DNA of 64,000 nucleotides from Jiella endophytica (GTDB lineage: Bacteria; Pseudomonadota; Alphaproteobacteria; Rhizobiales; Rhizobiaceae). Position 1 is the first letter of the stretch, and every line of letters begins with the position of its first letter. The notes beneath the pieces were generated by a model that was not told the DNA's origin, did not search any database, and worked only from the letters and a program-made list of their open reading frames with translations. The DNA is taken from positions 558,001 to 622,000 of the forward strand of contig NZ_SOZD01000003.1 in the NCBI RefSeq assembly GCF_004519335.1, written 5' to 3'. A program made the translations under genes and the position numbers. Of this stretch, positions 1 through 8,831 are shown one piece after another.

Positions 1-1
1 C

Positions 2-262
2 CTCAGGCACGCCCTGAAGAACGCCGCGATCCCGATCGTCACGGTGGTCGGCCTGACCTTCGCGCTGCTCGTCTCCGGCGCCGTCGTCACCGAGCGGGTG
101 TTCAACATTCCCGGCATGGGCAGCCTCGTGGTGGGGGCCGTGCTGCGGCGCGACTATCCGATCATCCAGGGGACGCTGATCGTCGTCGCGGCGCTCTACA
201 TCCTGATCAATCTCTGCACCGATCTCCTCTATCTGCTGATCGACAAGCGGGTGCGCTACTGA
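2..262 (+). CDS. ABC transporter permease, DppB/OppB type (5' partial)
   Basis: This is the C-terminal 86 residues of an inner-membrane permease; the 5' part lies outside the window. The frame is open from base 2 and gives LRHALKNAAIPIV followed by a hydrophobic segment and the FNIPGMGSLVV stretch, which is typical of the end of DppB/OppB/GsiC permeases. It ends in hydrophobic helices and a short basic tail. The stop overlaps the next permease start by one base (TGATG), so the two halves of the membrane channel are translationally coupled. The substrate is unknown; dipeptides, oligopeptides or other small amides are usual for this family. Confidence 0.88.
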   Translation, partial: LRHALKNAAIPIVTVVGLTFALLVSGAVVTERVFNIPGMGSLVVGAVLRRDYPIIQGTLIVVAALYILINLCTDLLYLLIDKRVRY

Positions 263-1122
263 TGGCCGCCGCAACGTTTTCCGACGAACCCGGCCTATTC
301 CGCAGCCTGACGGCCAGGCCGGCGGTGCTCGCAGCCCTCGTCGTCTTCGGGCTGATCCTCGTCGCCGCGCTGCTGGCGCCGTGGATCTCACCGGCCGATC
401 CGGCCCGCATGTCGGTGCGCGCGCGCCTCAGTCCACCCTTCGGCGGGGCCTATCTCCTAGGCGCCGACGCCTTCGGCCGCGACGTCCTCTCGCGCCTGCT
501 CTTTGCCGGGCGGGTGTCGCTGTCGATCGGCCTCGGCGTCGCCGTCGTCTCGACCGCGCTCGGCATCCTCATCGGCCTTGCCGCCGGCTTCTTCCGCAGG
601 CTCGACGCGCCGCTCTCGCGGCTGATCGATGCGATGATGGCGTTTCCCGACATCCTCCTCGCCATCGCCCTCGTCGCGATCCTCGGCGGCTCGATCCTCA
701 ACGTCATCCTGGCCCTGTCGATCGTCTACACGCCGCGCATCGCCCGCATCGTCAGGGCGGCGACGCTGGTAATCCGCGAACTGCCCTTCGTCGAGGCCGC
801 CCGGGCGCTCGGCTCGTCGAACCTTTCGATCATGGCCTGGCACGTCCTGCCGAACATCGTCTCGCCGGTGACGGTGCAGGCGACCTTCATCTTCGCCTAT
901 GCGATGCTCGCCGAGGCCGGCCTCTCCTTCCTCGGCGTCGGCGTCGATCCGTCGATCCCGACCTGGGGAACCATGGTCAACGAGGGCCGGCAATATCTCG
1001 ACCAGGCGCTCTACCTCATCCTGTTTCCGGGCATTGCGATCTCGCTCGCCGTCCTCAGCCTGCAGCTGATCGGCGACGGGCTGCGCGATGCGCTCGACCC
1101 CCGCCTCGCAAAGGACGTCTGA
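262..1122 (+). CDS. ABC transporter permease, DppC/OppC type
   Basis: A 286-residue permease partner of the preceding DppB-like protein. It has an N-terminal membrane helix (about residues 23-45), a periplasmic loop with the GADAFGRDVLSR motif characteristic of DppC, then five more helices. The EAA coupling loop reads EAARALGSSNLSIM near residues 180-193, followed by HVLPNIVSPV. Length is normal. It is embedded in the operon permease-permease-amidohydrolase-ATPase-ATPase-RidA, so it probably imports the substrate of the amidohydrolase. No periplasmic binding protein is visible; it should lie upstream of the window. Confidence 0.93.
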   Translation: MAAATFSDEPGLFRSLTARPAVLAALVVFGLILVAALLAPWISPADPARMSVRARLSPPFGGAYLLGADAFGRDVLSRLLFAGRVSLSIGLGVAVVSTALGILIGLAAGFFRRLDAPLSRLIDAMMAFPDILLAIALVAILGGSILNVILALSIVYTPRIARIVRAATLVIRELPFVEAARALGSSNLSIMAWHVLPNIVSPVTVQATFIFAYAMLAEAGLSFLGVGVDPSIPTWGTMVNEGRQYLDQALYLILFPGIAISLAVLSLQLIGDGLRDALDPRLAKDV

Positions 1123-1128
1123 CCTCAA

Positions 1129-2238
1129 ATGGCCTTCACCCTCACCAATTTTCGGCCGATCGGCTTTGCGGCGTCGCCTGCCGCCGTTCATGTCAGCGAC
1201 GACGGTCTCATCGCCGGTGCGGCGCCTGCCGGCGCCGGGGCGATCGACTGCGGCGGCGCCTTTCTCTCCCCCGGCTGGTGCGATCTCCATGTCCATGTCT
1301 GGCACGGCGGCACCGATATCTCCGTGCGCGCCTCGCAGGCCGGGCGTTCGACGGGCGTCACCGCCATGGCCGATGCCGGCAGCGCCGGCGAGGCGAATTT
1401 CCACGGCCTGCGCGAATACGTCATCCAACCGGCCTCGGAGACCATCCGGGCCTTCCTCAACATCGGCTCGATCGGCCTCGTCGCCTGCAACCGGGTGCCG
1501 GAACTCATCGACATGCGCTCGATCGACGTCGACCGGACGCTGGCGGTGATCGAGGCCAATCGCGACGTCATCTGCGGGGTCAAGGTGCGCGCTTCCGGCG
1601 TCATCGTCGGCGGCTGGGGCATCACCCCGGCGAAGATCGCCAAGCGCGTCGCCGAGATCGTCAACCTGCCGCTGATGGTGCATGTCGGCGAGCCGCCGCC
1701 GCTGATCGACGAGGTCTTCGACATCCTCACCGAGGGCGACATCGTCACCCATTGCTTCAACGGCAAGAAGGCCGGCTCGATCGCCGACACCGAAAAGCTC
1801 TGGGAACATGCGATCCGCCTTGCCGGCGAGGGCATCCGCATGGATGTCGGCCATGGCGCCGCCTCCTTCGACTTCGCCGTCGCCCGCAGGGCGATCGAGC
1901 GGGGGCTGAAGCCCTGGTCGATCTCCACCGACCTTCATCTCAACAACATTCGCGGGCCGGTCCACGACATGGCGACGACGATCGCCAAGCTCCTCGCCGT
2001 CGGCCTGCCCCTGGAGGACTGCATCGCCGCCGTGACCGCGCGGCCACGCTCGCTGCTCGGTCTTTCCTCCGGTCTGGAAGCCGGCGCCAAGGCCGACTTC
2101 ACCCTCTTCGATCTCGTCGATTCAAAGGTCGAGGCCGTCGATTCCATGGGCAATTGCCTCAGCCTCGCGACAATGGTGGAGCCGCGCCGCACCGTCATCG
2201 GCGCGAGCGTCATGGACGCCGCGCGGCGCTTGCCATGA
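1129..2238 (+). CDS. amidohydrolase/deacetylase family metallohydrolase (cog3964 type)
   Basis: A 369-residue TIM-barrel amidohydrolase. Visible metal ligands are the HxH pair in DLHVHVW (His54, His56), a Lys in GVKVRASG, His in LMVHVGEP and THCFNGK, and the Asp in STDLHL. Residues 1-50 and the last 50 form the usual small beta-sandwich. These proteins are often misnamed dihydroorotase; characterised cog3964 members hydrolyse acyl esters or amides such as acetyl-(R)-mandelate. The gene lies between the permease and ATPase genes of a peptide-type importer and overlaps the ATPase start by 4 nt, so it probably acts on the imported compound. The true substrate is unknown. Confidence 0.85.
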   Translation: MAFTLTNFRPIGFAASPAAVHVSDDGLIAGAAPAGAGAIDCGGAFLSPGWCDLHVHVWHGGTDISVRASQAGRSTGVTAMADAGSAGEANFHGLREYVIQPASETIRAFLNIGSIGLVACNRVPELIDMRSIDVDRTLAVIEANRDVICGVKVRASGVIVGGWGITPAKIAKRVAEIVNLPLMVHVGEPPPLIDEVFDILTEGDIVTHCFNGKKAGSIADTEKLWEHAIRLAGEGIRMDVGHGAASFDFAVARRAIERGLKPWSISTDLHLNNIRGPVHDMATTIAKLLAVGLPLEDCIAAVTARPRSLLGLSSGLEAGAKADFTLFDLVDSKVEAVDSMGNCLSLATMVEPRRTVIGASVMDAARRLP

Positions 2239-3236
2239 ACAGGGCACCGATCCTCTCCGTCGACGGCCTGCGCGTCGCCTTCCGCTCCCGCGGGCGGCAG
2301 GTGACGGCGCTGCGCGACGTCGACTTCTCGATCGAGGCGGGGCGCACCCTCGCCCTCGTCGGCGAGAGCGGATCGGGAAAGTCGGTGACCTCGCTTGCCC
2401 TGCTCGGCCTCCTGCCGCCCAACGGCAAGGTGACGGGCGGCCGGGCGACCTACCGCAGCCGCAACGGCGCGACGCTCGACCTTGCCGGCCTCCCGGCAAA
2501 GCAGTTTCGCAAGGTGCGCGGCCGCGAAATCGCGATGATCTTCCAGGAGCCGATGTCCTCGCTGAACCCGCTGTTTTCGATCGGCGAGCAGATCGGCGAG
2601 ATGCTGAAGCTGCACGAGGATCTCGATGCCGCCGCCCGCCGCAGGCGCGTCGTCGAGATGCTCGAACTCGTCGAGATTCCCGCCGCCGCCTCGCGGCTCG
2701 ACGACTATCCGCATGAGCTTTCCGGCGGCATGCGCCAGCGGGTGATGATCGCCTTGGCTCTCGTCTGCGCGCCGCAGCTTCTCATCGCCGACGAGCCGAC
2801 GACGGCCCTCGACGTCACCGTCCAGGCGCAAATCCTCGACCTGATGCGACGGCTGCAGCGGGAAATGGGCATGTCGATCCTGTTCATCACCCACGACATG
2901 GGCGTCGTCGCCGAAATGGCCGACGACGTCGCGGTGATGTATGCCGGCGCGATCGTCGAGGAGGCTGGCGTCGAGGCGCTGTTCGCCCGGCCGGCCCATC
3001 CCTATACGCGCGGGCTGCTTGCCTCGATTCCGCGGCCGGACCGGCCGGAGGGCGAGCGGCTGAAGGCCATTCCCGGCGCCGTGCCGCCGCTTACCGCGCT
3101 GCCCCCCGGCTGCGCCTTCGCGCCGCGCTGTCCCCATGCGCTGCCCGCTTGCGATCAGCCGGTGGCGCTCGAAGCGGTGCTGCCGGCCCATCGCGCCGCA
3201 TGTATCCGGGCAAGCGAGGTGATGGCCGATGCCTGA
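2235..3236 (+). CDS. ABC transporter ATP-binding protein, DppD/OppD type
   Basis: A 333-residue ATPase of the peptide/nickel importer family. Visible are Walker A GESGSGKS (about residues 40-47), signature LSGGMRQR, Walker [13 protein letters not shown] and the switch His in FITHD. The C-terminal oligopeptide-transporter extension has the cysteine-bearing [17 protein letters not shown]. The ATG at 2235 overlaps the amidohydrolase stop as ATGA; a longer upstream reading in this frame is only a shadow of other genes. It forms a heterodimer with the next ATPase, whose start overlaps this stop by 8 nt. Confidence 0.94.
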   Translation: MNRAPILSVDGLRVAFRSRGRQVTALRDVDFSIEAGRTLALVGESGSGKSVTSLALLGLLPPNGKVTGGRATYRSRNGATLDLAGLPAKQFRKVRGREIAMIFQEPMSSLNPLFSIGEQIGEMLKLHEDLDAAARRRRVVEMLELVEIPAAASRLDDYPHELSGGMRQRVMIALALVCAPQLLIADEPTTALDVTVQAQILDLMRRLQREMGMSILFITHDMGVVAEMADDVAVMYAGAIVEEAGVEALFARPAHPYTRGLLASIPRPDRPEGERLKAIPGAVPPLTALPPGCAFAPRCPHALPACDQPVALEAVLPAHRAACIRASEVMADA

Positions 3237-4224
3237 GCCCCTCACCACCGAAGCCACCGAAGCCGCCCGGGCACTCAGGGCCGAAGCGGCGCTGCTGTCC
3301 ATCCGCGGCCTGTCGAAGCGCTACCACGCGCCGCGCGGCACGGTTCACGCCGTCGAGAATGTCAGTCTCGACATTCCGCGCGGCTCGATCACCGGCCTCG
3401 TCGGCGAGAGCGGTTCCGGCAAGACGACCCTTGGGCGCACGCTTCTGCGTCTCGTCGAACCGAGTGCCGGGTCGATCCGTTTTGCCGGCGAGGAGCTGAC
3501 GTCCCTATCCGACCGGCAGATGACGGCGATGCGCCGGCGCATGCAGATCATCTTCCAGGACCCGGTATCCTCGCTCAATCCGCGGCTGAAGGTGAAGCAC
3601 ATCGTCGCGGAGGGTCTTCGCGCCCACGGCATCGGCAGCGGCAGCGAGCGGCGCGAACGCGTCGCAGCGCTGCTCGAGGAAGTCGGCCTGTCGCCCGACC
3701 AGATGACCCGATATCCGCATGAATTTTCCGGCGGCCAGCGCCAGCGGATCGGAATTGCGCGGGCGCTCGCGCTGGAACCGGAATTCATCGTCGCCGACGA
3801 GAGCGTCTCGGCGCTCGACGTGTCGATCCAGGCGCAGGTTCTCAACCTTCTGCTCGACATCCGGGCAAAGCGCGATCTGACAATGCTGTTCATCGCCCAC
3901 GACCTCTCCGTCGTCGACTATCTCTGCGACCGGATCGCGGTGATGTATCTCGGCAAGATCGTCGAGACCGGGCCTGCCCGCAGGCTGGTCCGCCACCCCG
4001 CTCATCCCTACACGCGGGCCCTCCTGTCGGCGGTGCCGCAGCCGGACCCGCTGGCAAGCCGCGACCGCGAGGTGCTCGAAGGCTCGATCCCGAGCCCGCT
4101 CGACCCGCCGTCGGGCTGCGTCTTCCGCACCCGCTGCCCGCGCGCGCTGCCCGGTTGCGCCACGGAATTTCCCCCGCCCGTCGCCGCCGGCGACGGGCAT
4201 ATCGCGCATTGTATCAATCTCTGA
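3229..4224 (+). CDS. ABC transporter ATP-binding protein, DppF/OppF type
   Basis: A 331-residue second ATPase of the peptide-type importer. Walker A is GESGSGKT, the signature is FSGGQRQR, Walker B is FIVADESVSALD and the H-loop is FIAHD. The ADES form (Ser rather than Pro) is common in DppF. The C-terminal extension carries PPSGCVFRTRCPRALPGC. The start lies 8 nt inside the preceding gene, a coupling pattern repeated elsewhere in the window. It pairs with the DppD-like subunit on the cytoplasmic face of the permeases. Confidence 0.94.
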   Translation: MPEPLTTEATEAARALRAEAALLSIRGLSKRYHAPRGTVHAVENVSLDIPRGSITGLVGESGSGKTTLGRTLLRLVEPSAGSIRFAGEELTSLSDRQMTAMRRRMQIIFQDPVSSLNPRLKVKHIVAEGLRAHGIGSGSERRERVAALLEEVGLSPDQMTRYPHEFSGGQRQRIGIARALALEPEFIVADESVSALDVSIQAQVLNLLLDIRAKRDLTMLFIAHDLSVVDYLCDRIAVMYLGKIVETGPARRLVRHPAHPYTRALLSAVPQPDPLASRDREVLEGSIPSPLDPPSGCVFRTRCPRALPGCATEFPPPVAAGDGHIAHCINL

Positions 4225-4230
4225 GGTTCC

Positions 4231-4728
4231 ATGACTTCGATGCCAACCCCGACACGCCAGGACGGCGAGACCCCGGAATCGCGCCTCGTCGCGGCGAAGA
4301 TCGCGCTGCCCTCGGCGCCGCCGACGCCGATCGGCGCCTTCGCGAATGTTCGCGAGCACCGGGGGCTGCTCTACGTCTCCGGCCAGGGCCCGGTGCTGGA
4401 AGACGGCAGCCTGATGCGCGGCAAGGTCGGCGGCGACGTCGAGGCCGAGGTCGCGCGCCAGCATGCCGAGATCGTCGCGCTCAACATCCTTGCCGCGCTG
4501 CGCGGCCATTGCGGCAGCCTCGATGCCGTCGGCGGGGTGGTGAAGCTGCTCGGTCTCGTCAATGCGACGCCGGAATTCGACCGCCATTCCTTCGTCATCG
4601 ACGGCGCCTCGAACCTCCTCGCCGCCGTCTTCGGACCGGCCGGCATCCACGCCCGCTCGTCCTTCGGCGTCGTCTCGCTGCCGAACAACATCACCGTCGA
4701 GGTGGAGGCGATCTTCGAGCGTGCCTGA
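4231..4728 (+). CDS. RidA family protein
   Basis: A 165-residue protein of the RidA/YjgF/UK114 superfamily. The core runs from about residue 30 (IGAFANVREHRGLLYVSGQGP) to the end. It keeps the conserved late pattern ARSSFGVVSLPNNITVEVEAIFE, which includes the Arg that binds imine substrates in RidA. It is slightly longer than the canonical 130 residues, as in many RidA-like paralogues. It starts 6 nt after the DppF stop and is clearly co-transcribed. RidA proteins hydrolyse reactive enamines/imines released by PLP enzymes, so a link to the SelA-like PLP protein at 8832 is plausible but inferred. Confidence 0.88.
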   Translation: MTSMPTPTRQDGETPESRLVAAKIALPSAPPTPIGAFANVREHRGLLYVSGQGPVLEDGSLMRGKVGGDVEAEVARQHAEIVALNILAALRGHCGSLDAVGGVVKLLGLVNATPEFDRHSFVIDGASNLLAAVFGPAGIHARSSFGVVSLPNNITVEVEAIFERA

Positions 4729-4765
4729 TCCCGCCGCCCAGCGACCTGTCGGATCGACGCGCGGA

Positions 4766-5527
4766 TCAGCGGCCGAGCGAGCGCTCCACCGCGGCGGCAG
4801 CGCCCCTGACGGCGCTGGCGAGTTCCTCCTGCCGTTCCTCGGCCTTGCGGTCGGGCAGGACGATCGAGATCGTAGCAATGCAGGCGCCGGTCTCGTCGCG
4901 GATCGGCGCGGCGATGCAGGCGACGGAATATTCGCTGGCGTTGAACTGCACGGCGAGGCGGTTCTCGAAGTCGTGCCGGGCCTGGGCCGACAGCTTGACC
5001 GGATCGGTCTCGGCCATCCCCGTCGCCGACGGGCGGGCCGAACTCGCAAAGGCCGCGTAGCGCTCCTCGTCGCCGAGATGGCCGAGCAGCAGCCGGCCGG
5101 ACGCCGTCCAGTTCAGCGGCACGCGGGTGCCGACCTTCGAGGCGACCTGGAAGTGTCCCGGCCCCTCCTCCATCGCCACCACTAGCATCATGCCGTCGTC
5201 GCGGGCGCAGATCTGCACTGTCTCGCCGGTCGCCGCCACCAGATGCTGCATCTCCTGCTCGGCCTGGACGAAGGCGTCCATCCGCTGGCGATAGACGAGG
5301 CCGTAGCGCATCAGCCGGGCGCCGAGCCAGACGGCATTGTCCGGCCCGCGCGACAGCATCTCGCGCTCGACCAGCTCGTCGACAAGCCGGTAGATCGTCG
5401 AGATCGGCGCGCCGACGCTTTTCGCAAGGTCGTAGGCCGACATCGGCACGCGCCGCTCCGCCAGCATGTCCATGACCTGCAGCGTCCGGTCGATGCCGCT
5501 GGTCCGGCTCCGGGTCGTTTCGCTCAT
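4766..5527 (-). CDS. IclR family transcriptional regulator
   Basis: A 253-residue regulator. The N-terminal winged helix-turn-helix (about residues 10-75) contains MSAYDLAKSVGAPISTIYRL. The C-terminal two-thirds is the IclR effector domain, with VQICARDDGMM, PLNWTASGRLLLGHL and ACIAAPIRDETG stretches. I start it at the ATG reading MSETTRSR because the open frame further upstream (to 5713) is low-quality sequence and an IclR N-terminus is normally short. It is convergent with the peptide-importer operon and divergent from the amino-acid-importer operon at 5795, which it probably controls. Confidence 0.9.
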   Translation of the reverse strand: MSETTRSRTSGIDRTLQVMDMLAERRVPMSAYDLAKSVGAPISTIYRLVDELVEREMLSRGPDNAVWLGARLMRYGLVYRQRMDAFVQAEQEMQHLVAATGETVQICARDDGMMLVVAMEEGPGHFQVASKVGTRVPLNWTASGRLLLGHLGDEERYAAFASSARPSATGMAETDPVKLSAQARHDFENRLAVQFNASEYSVACIAAPIRDETGACIATISIVLPDRKAEERQEELASAVRGAAAAVERSLGR

Positions 5528-5703
5528 TGCACCCTGTCTTCGATTTTCTTCCGTAATATGGGACGCGGCAGCAGCGTCAAGCCGGCTCTGCCGATCCCCT
5601 CCCCTTTGGTCCGGTCGGGATTCCGGCGCTTCTTCGACGATTCCAATCGTTCCTGCCCATCGCCACGTCACCCGAAGATTTTGCCTTGCATTTGGTCTCC
5701 CTT

Positions 5704-5737
5704 GGGATAGCATATCCCCTTATAAGGGAGAATATTC
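5704..5737. promoter_or_regulatory. overlapping palindromes, candidate IclR operator
   Basis: Three adjoining inverted repeats lie between the divergent IclR and binding-protein genes: GGGATA-GCA-TATCCC (5704-5718), the perfect 12-mer CCCTTATAAGGG (5717-5728) and GAATATTC (5730-5737). They sit in a short AT-rich island unlike the surrounding GC-rich DNA, about 60 to 90 bases before the binding-protein start. IclR proteins bind such palindromes in their divergent promoters. Binding by this regulator is inferred. Confidence 0.55.
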
Positions 5738-5794
5738 CATTATAACAGAAAACTGAAGAGCAGGTCGGTCAACACGCTTGAAGGGGATACGCAA

Positions 5795-6670
5795 ATGGCG
5801 ACGATGCGACGGGACTTTCTGAAATTCGGTGCGGTGGGAGCCGCTGCAGCGGGCATCGCGGCAGGAGCGCAAGTGCTATCGGCGCGCGAGGCGGCCGCCC
5901 AGTCGGCGCCCGACAGCCTGCTCCGCAAGGTCATCGATCGCGGCAAGGTCCTCGTCGGCACCGGCTCGACCAATGCGCCGTGGCACTTCGAGGACGAATC
6001 CGGCAAGCTCGTCGGCATGGACGTTACCATGGGCCACATCCTCGCCAAGGCGCTGTTCGACGATCCCGAAGCCGTCGAGTTCGTCCTCCAGGATCCGGCC
6101 CAGCGCATCCCGAACGTCAATACCGGCAAGGTCGATATCGTCGTCCAGTTCATGACCATGAGCGGCCAGCGGGCGCAGCTCGTCAACTTCTCGCGGCCCT
6201 ATTACGTCGAGGGCGTCGCGCTGATCTCGACGCCGGGCACCGAGAACAACGACTTCGCCAAGCTGAAGGCCGCAGGCTCCGGCGCGAGGGTCGCGGTGCT
6301 GCAGAATGTCGGCGCCGAGGACACGGTGCACGAGGTCCTGCCCGAGGCGACGGTCATGCAGCTCGACACCCAGGCCAACGTCCTTCAGGCGGTCGATGCC
6401 AAGCGTGCCGATGCGGCGGTGGTCGATCTCTCGACGGTGCGCTGGCTGGTGAAGCGCAATCCCGACCGCTACTTCGATTCCGGCAAGACCTGGCACAGCC
6501 AGCTCTATGGCGCGGCGATGAAGCAGGGCGATCTCGACTGGCTGCATTTCGTCGACACGGTCTTCACCATCGCGATGTTCGGCCACGAGACCGAACTCTA
6601 CGACGCCGCTTTCGAGGAATATTTCGGCGAGACGCCGCCGGCACGCGTGCCGGGCTTTCCGAAGATCTGA
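5795..6670 (+). CDS. amino-acid-type ABC transporter substrate-binding protein (Tat-exported)
   Basis: A 291-residue periplasmic binding protein of the SBP_bac_3 (polar amino acid) family. The N-terminus MATMRRDFLKFGAVG is a twin-arginine signal with a hydrophobic stretch and a cleavage region near AAAQSAP. The mature part begins with a typical LLRKVIDRGKVLVGT lead, and NVNTGKVDIVVQFM near residue 112 is also usual for the family. Two permeases and an ATPase follow. It is the first gene after the palindromic region at 5704, so it is probably repressed or activated by the divergent IclR protein. The ligand cannot be read from the sequence. Confidence 0.9.
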   Translation: MATMRRDFLKFGAVGAAAAGIAAGAQVLSAREAAAQSAPDSLLRKVIDRGKVLVGTGSTNAPWHFEDESGKLVGMDVTMGHILAKALFDDPEAVEFVLQDPAQRIPNVNTGKVDIVVQFMTMSGQRAQLVNFSRPYYVEGVALISTPGTENNDFAKLKAAGSGARVAVLQNVGAEDTVHEVLPEATVMQLDTQANVLQAVDAKRADAAVVDLSTVRWLVKRNPDRYFDSGKTWHSQLYGAAMKQGDLDWLHFVDTVFTIAMFGHETELYDAAFEEYFGETPPARVPGFPKI

Positions 6671-6724
6671 GGCCGGACGGCGCGGTGGCGGTGGTTCCGC
6701 CGCCGCGCCATGCGGAAGGCGCCG

Positions 6725-7396
6725 ATGGGCTACAGTCTGAACTTCTCCGTCGTCTGGCGAAATTTCGACAAGCTGTGGGGCGGCCTCGTCCTCAGCCTCG
6801 AACTCGCCGTCGTCTCGCTGGCGATCGGCGTCGTCATCGGCCTGGTGCTGGCGGTCGTTCATGTCTCCGGCGGCCGTTTCACCCGCATGGCGATTGCCGT
6901 CTATGTCGAGGCGTTCCGCAACACGCCGCTGATCCTCCTCGTCTATCTCGTCTTCTACGGCTTGCCGCAGGTGGTCGATCTTCGCTACGACGCCACCACC
7001 TCCTTCGTCGCGACGCTCTCGGTCTATGCCGGGGCCTATCTTGTCGAGGTCTTCCGCTCCGGCCTCGAGGCGATCCCGCGCGGCCAGATCGACGCCGGTC
7101 GGGCGATCGGGCTGACCCCGGCGCAGCGGCTGTTCCACGTGCGGCTGCCGGCGATGATCCGGATCACGCTGCCTGCCCTGTCGAACACCTTCATCTCGCT
7201 GTTCAAGGACACCTCGGTCGCCTCGGTCATCGCGGTCCCGGAGCTCACCTGGGGCGCCCAGTGGATCAATCTCAACACCTTCCGGATCGTCGAGGCCTAT
7301 CTCATGGCGACGGCGATGTATCTGGCGACCGGCTACGTCATGCTGTTCTCGCTGCGGCTCGTCGAGCGACGCTTCAGGGTGGGGCGCAATGCTTGA
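6725..7396 (+). CDS. amino acid ABC transporter permease (HisM/GlnP type)
   Basis: A 223-residue permease with about five membrane helices and the family motif AFRNTPLILLVYLVFYGLP. The EAA-like loop is GQIDAGRAIGLTPAQRLFHVRLP. I choose the ATG at 6725 because GGAAGG at 6714-6719 is correctly spaced as a ribosome binding site; an in-frame ATG at 6710 would add five residues and lacks a site. The stop overlaps the next permease by 8 nt. The two permeases form the heterodimeric channel for the binding protein at 5795. Confidence 0.92.
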   Translation: MGYSLNFSVVWRNFDKLWGGLVLSLELAVVSLAIGVVIGLVLAVVHVSGGRFTRMAIAVYVEAFRNTPLILLVYLVFYGLPQVVDLRYDATTSFVATLSVYAGAYLVEVFRSGLEAIPRGQIDAGRAIGLTPAQRLFHVRLPAMIRITLPALSNTFISLFKDTSVASVIAVPELTWGAQWINLNTFRIVEAYLMATAMYLATGYVMLFSLRLVERRFRVGRNA

Positions 7397-8039
7397 CGCG
7401 ATGATCTACGCTTTGCCCTTCCTGCTGGAAGGGCTGTGGATCACGGTGGTGGTCTCGATCCTCACCGTATCGATCTCACTGGTCGCCGGTCTCGCCCTCG
7501 GCTGCGCCCTCGTCTACGGGCCGCTGCCGCTCAGGCTGCTGGTGCGGATCTTCTCCGACACCATCCGCGGCATTCCGATCCTCGTCCTGATCTTCTTCGT
7601 CTATTACGGCTTCCCGGCCATCGGCATCGATTTCGACTCCTTCTGGGCCGCGGTCACCGCCCTGACGCTGTTCAAGACCGCCCAGGTCATCGAATATGTC
7701 CGCGGCGCCGTGGCCTCGATCCCGCGCGGCCAGAGCGAGGCGGCGATGGCGATCGGCCTGACCTTTTCCGAGCGCCTCGTCAGCGTGATCTTCCCGCAGG
7801 CGCTGCGCCGCTTCCTGCCGCCCTGGATCAACGGCGTCACCGATGCGGTGAAGGGCTCGGCGCTGGTCTCGCTGCTCGGCGTCACCGACCTGATGTATGC
7901 GATCAACCAGGTGATCGGGCGCACCTACGAGGCGATGCCGCTCTACGTTCTCGGGGCGGTCATCTACTTCGTCATCAACTTCTCCCTGTCGACGCTGTCG
8001 CGCCGGCTCGAACGCCGCTTCTCCTTCGTGCAGGCCTGA
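7389..8039 (+). CDS. amino acid ABC transporter permease (HisQ/GlnP type)
   Basis: A 216-residue second permease with about five helices. The motif DTIRGIPILVLIFFVYYG and the coupling loop GQSEAAMAIGLTFSERLVSVIFPQALRR place it in the HisMQ family. It starts inside the preceding gene and ends 3 nt before the ATPase, so all four transporter genes form one transcript. The neighbouring PLP enzyme suggests the imported compound is an amino acid or amino sugar acid. Confidence 0.92.
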   Translation: MLDAMIYALPFLLEGLWITVVVSILTVSISLVAGLALGCALVYGPLPLRLLVRIFSDTIRGIPILVLIFFVYYGFPAIGIDFDSFWAAVTALTLFKTAQVIEYVRGAVASIPRGQSEAAMAIGLTFSERLVSVIFPQALRRFLPPWINGVTDAVKGSALVSLLGVTDLMYAINQVIGRTYEAMPLYVLGAVIYFVINFSLSTLSRRLERRFSFVQA

Positions 8040-8042
8040 TCG

Positions 8043-8813
8043 ATGAACCCACCGCTTCTGACGATCCGCGATCTCAGAAAATCCTTCGGCAAGACCGAGG
8101 TGCTGAAATCCGTCGATCTCGATGTCGGCCGCGGCGAGGTCGTCGCCGTGATCGGCCCGTCAGGCAGCGGCAAGACGACTCTGCTTCGCTGCATCAACTT
8201 CCTCGAAGCCTATGACGGCGGGTCGATCCGCATCGACGACAGCGAGGTCGGCTACAACGATGCCCGCAAGCGCCGCGGCGAACGGGCGCTGGCGCGCATG
8301 CGGGCGGAAACCGGCATGGTGTTCCAGAGCTTCAACCTCTTTCCGCACCTCACCGCAGCGGGCAACATCATGCTCGGCCTCACCAAGGTGCGCCGCAAGA
8401 GCCGCTCGGAAGCCCGCGACATCGCCAAGGTCTGGCTCGAGCGCGTCGGCCTCGGCCACAAGGCCGACGCCCTGCCGTCGGAACTGTCCGGCGGCCAGCA
8501 GCAGCGCGTCGGCATCGCCCGGGCCGTGGCGATGGAGCCGAAGATCCTGCTCCTCGACGAGATCACCTCGGCGCTGGACCCTGAGCTCGTCGGCGAGGTG
8601 CTGGAAGTGGTGCGCGGACTTGCCGCCGAGGGCATGACGATGCTGATGGTGACCCATGAGATCGCCTTTGCCCGCGATGCCTCCTCCCGCCTCGTCTTCA
8701 TGGCCGACGGCGCGGTCGCGGCGGAGGGCCCGCCGGCCGATCTGATCGCCTCGGCAGAGGCCAATCCACGCCTCAATTCCTTTCTCGCCCGCTTCAGGGC
8801 ATCGAACTTCTGA
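8043..8813 (+). CDS. amino acid ABC transporter ATP-binding protein (GlnQ/HisP type)
   Basis: A 256-residue ATPase. Visible are Walker A GPSGSGKT (about residues 38-45), Q-loop MVFQSFNLFPHLT, signature LSGGQQQR, Walker B ILLLDEITSALDPE and the H-loop MVTHE. The ITSALD wording is typical of the polar-amino-acid importer ATPases. Length is normal. It is the fourth gene of the importer operon and is followed 18 nt later by the SelA-like enzyme. Confidence 0.94.
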   Translation: MNPPLLTIRDLRKSFGKTEVLKSVDLDVGRGEVVAVIGPSGSGKTTLLRCINFLEAYDGGSIRIDDSEVGYNDARKRRGERALARMRAETGMVFQSFNLFPHLTAAGNIMLGLTKVRRKSRSEARDIAKVWLERVGLGHKADALPSELSGGQQQRVGIARAVAMEPKILLLDEITSALDPELVGEVLEVVRGLAAEGMTMLMVTHEIAFARDASSRLVFMADGAVAAEGPPADLIASAEANPRLNSFLARFRASNF

Positions 8814-8831
8814 CAGTCTGGAACATCTGCG

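Noticed and set aside
381-3236. 951-residue reading of the DppD frame
   Set aside because: The first 600 residues are Arg/Pro-rich shadow of the permease and amidohydrolase; the real start is the ATG at 2235.
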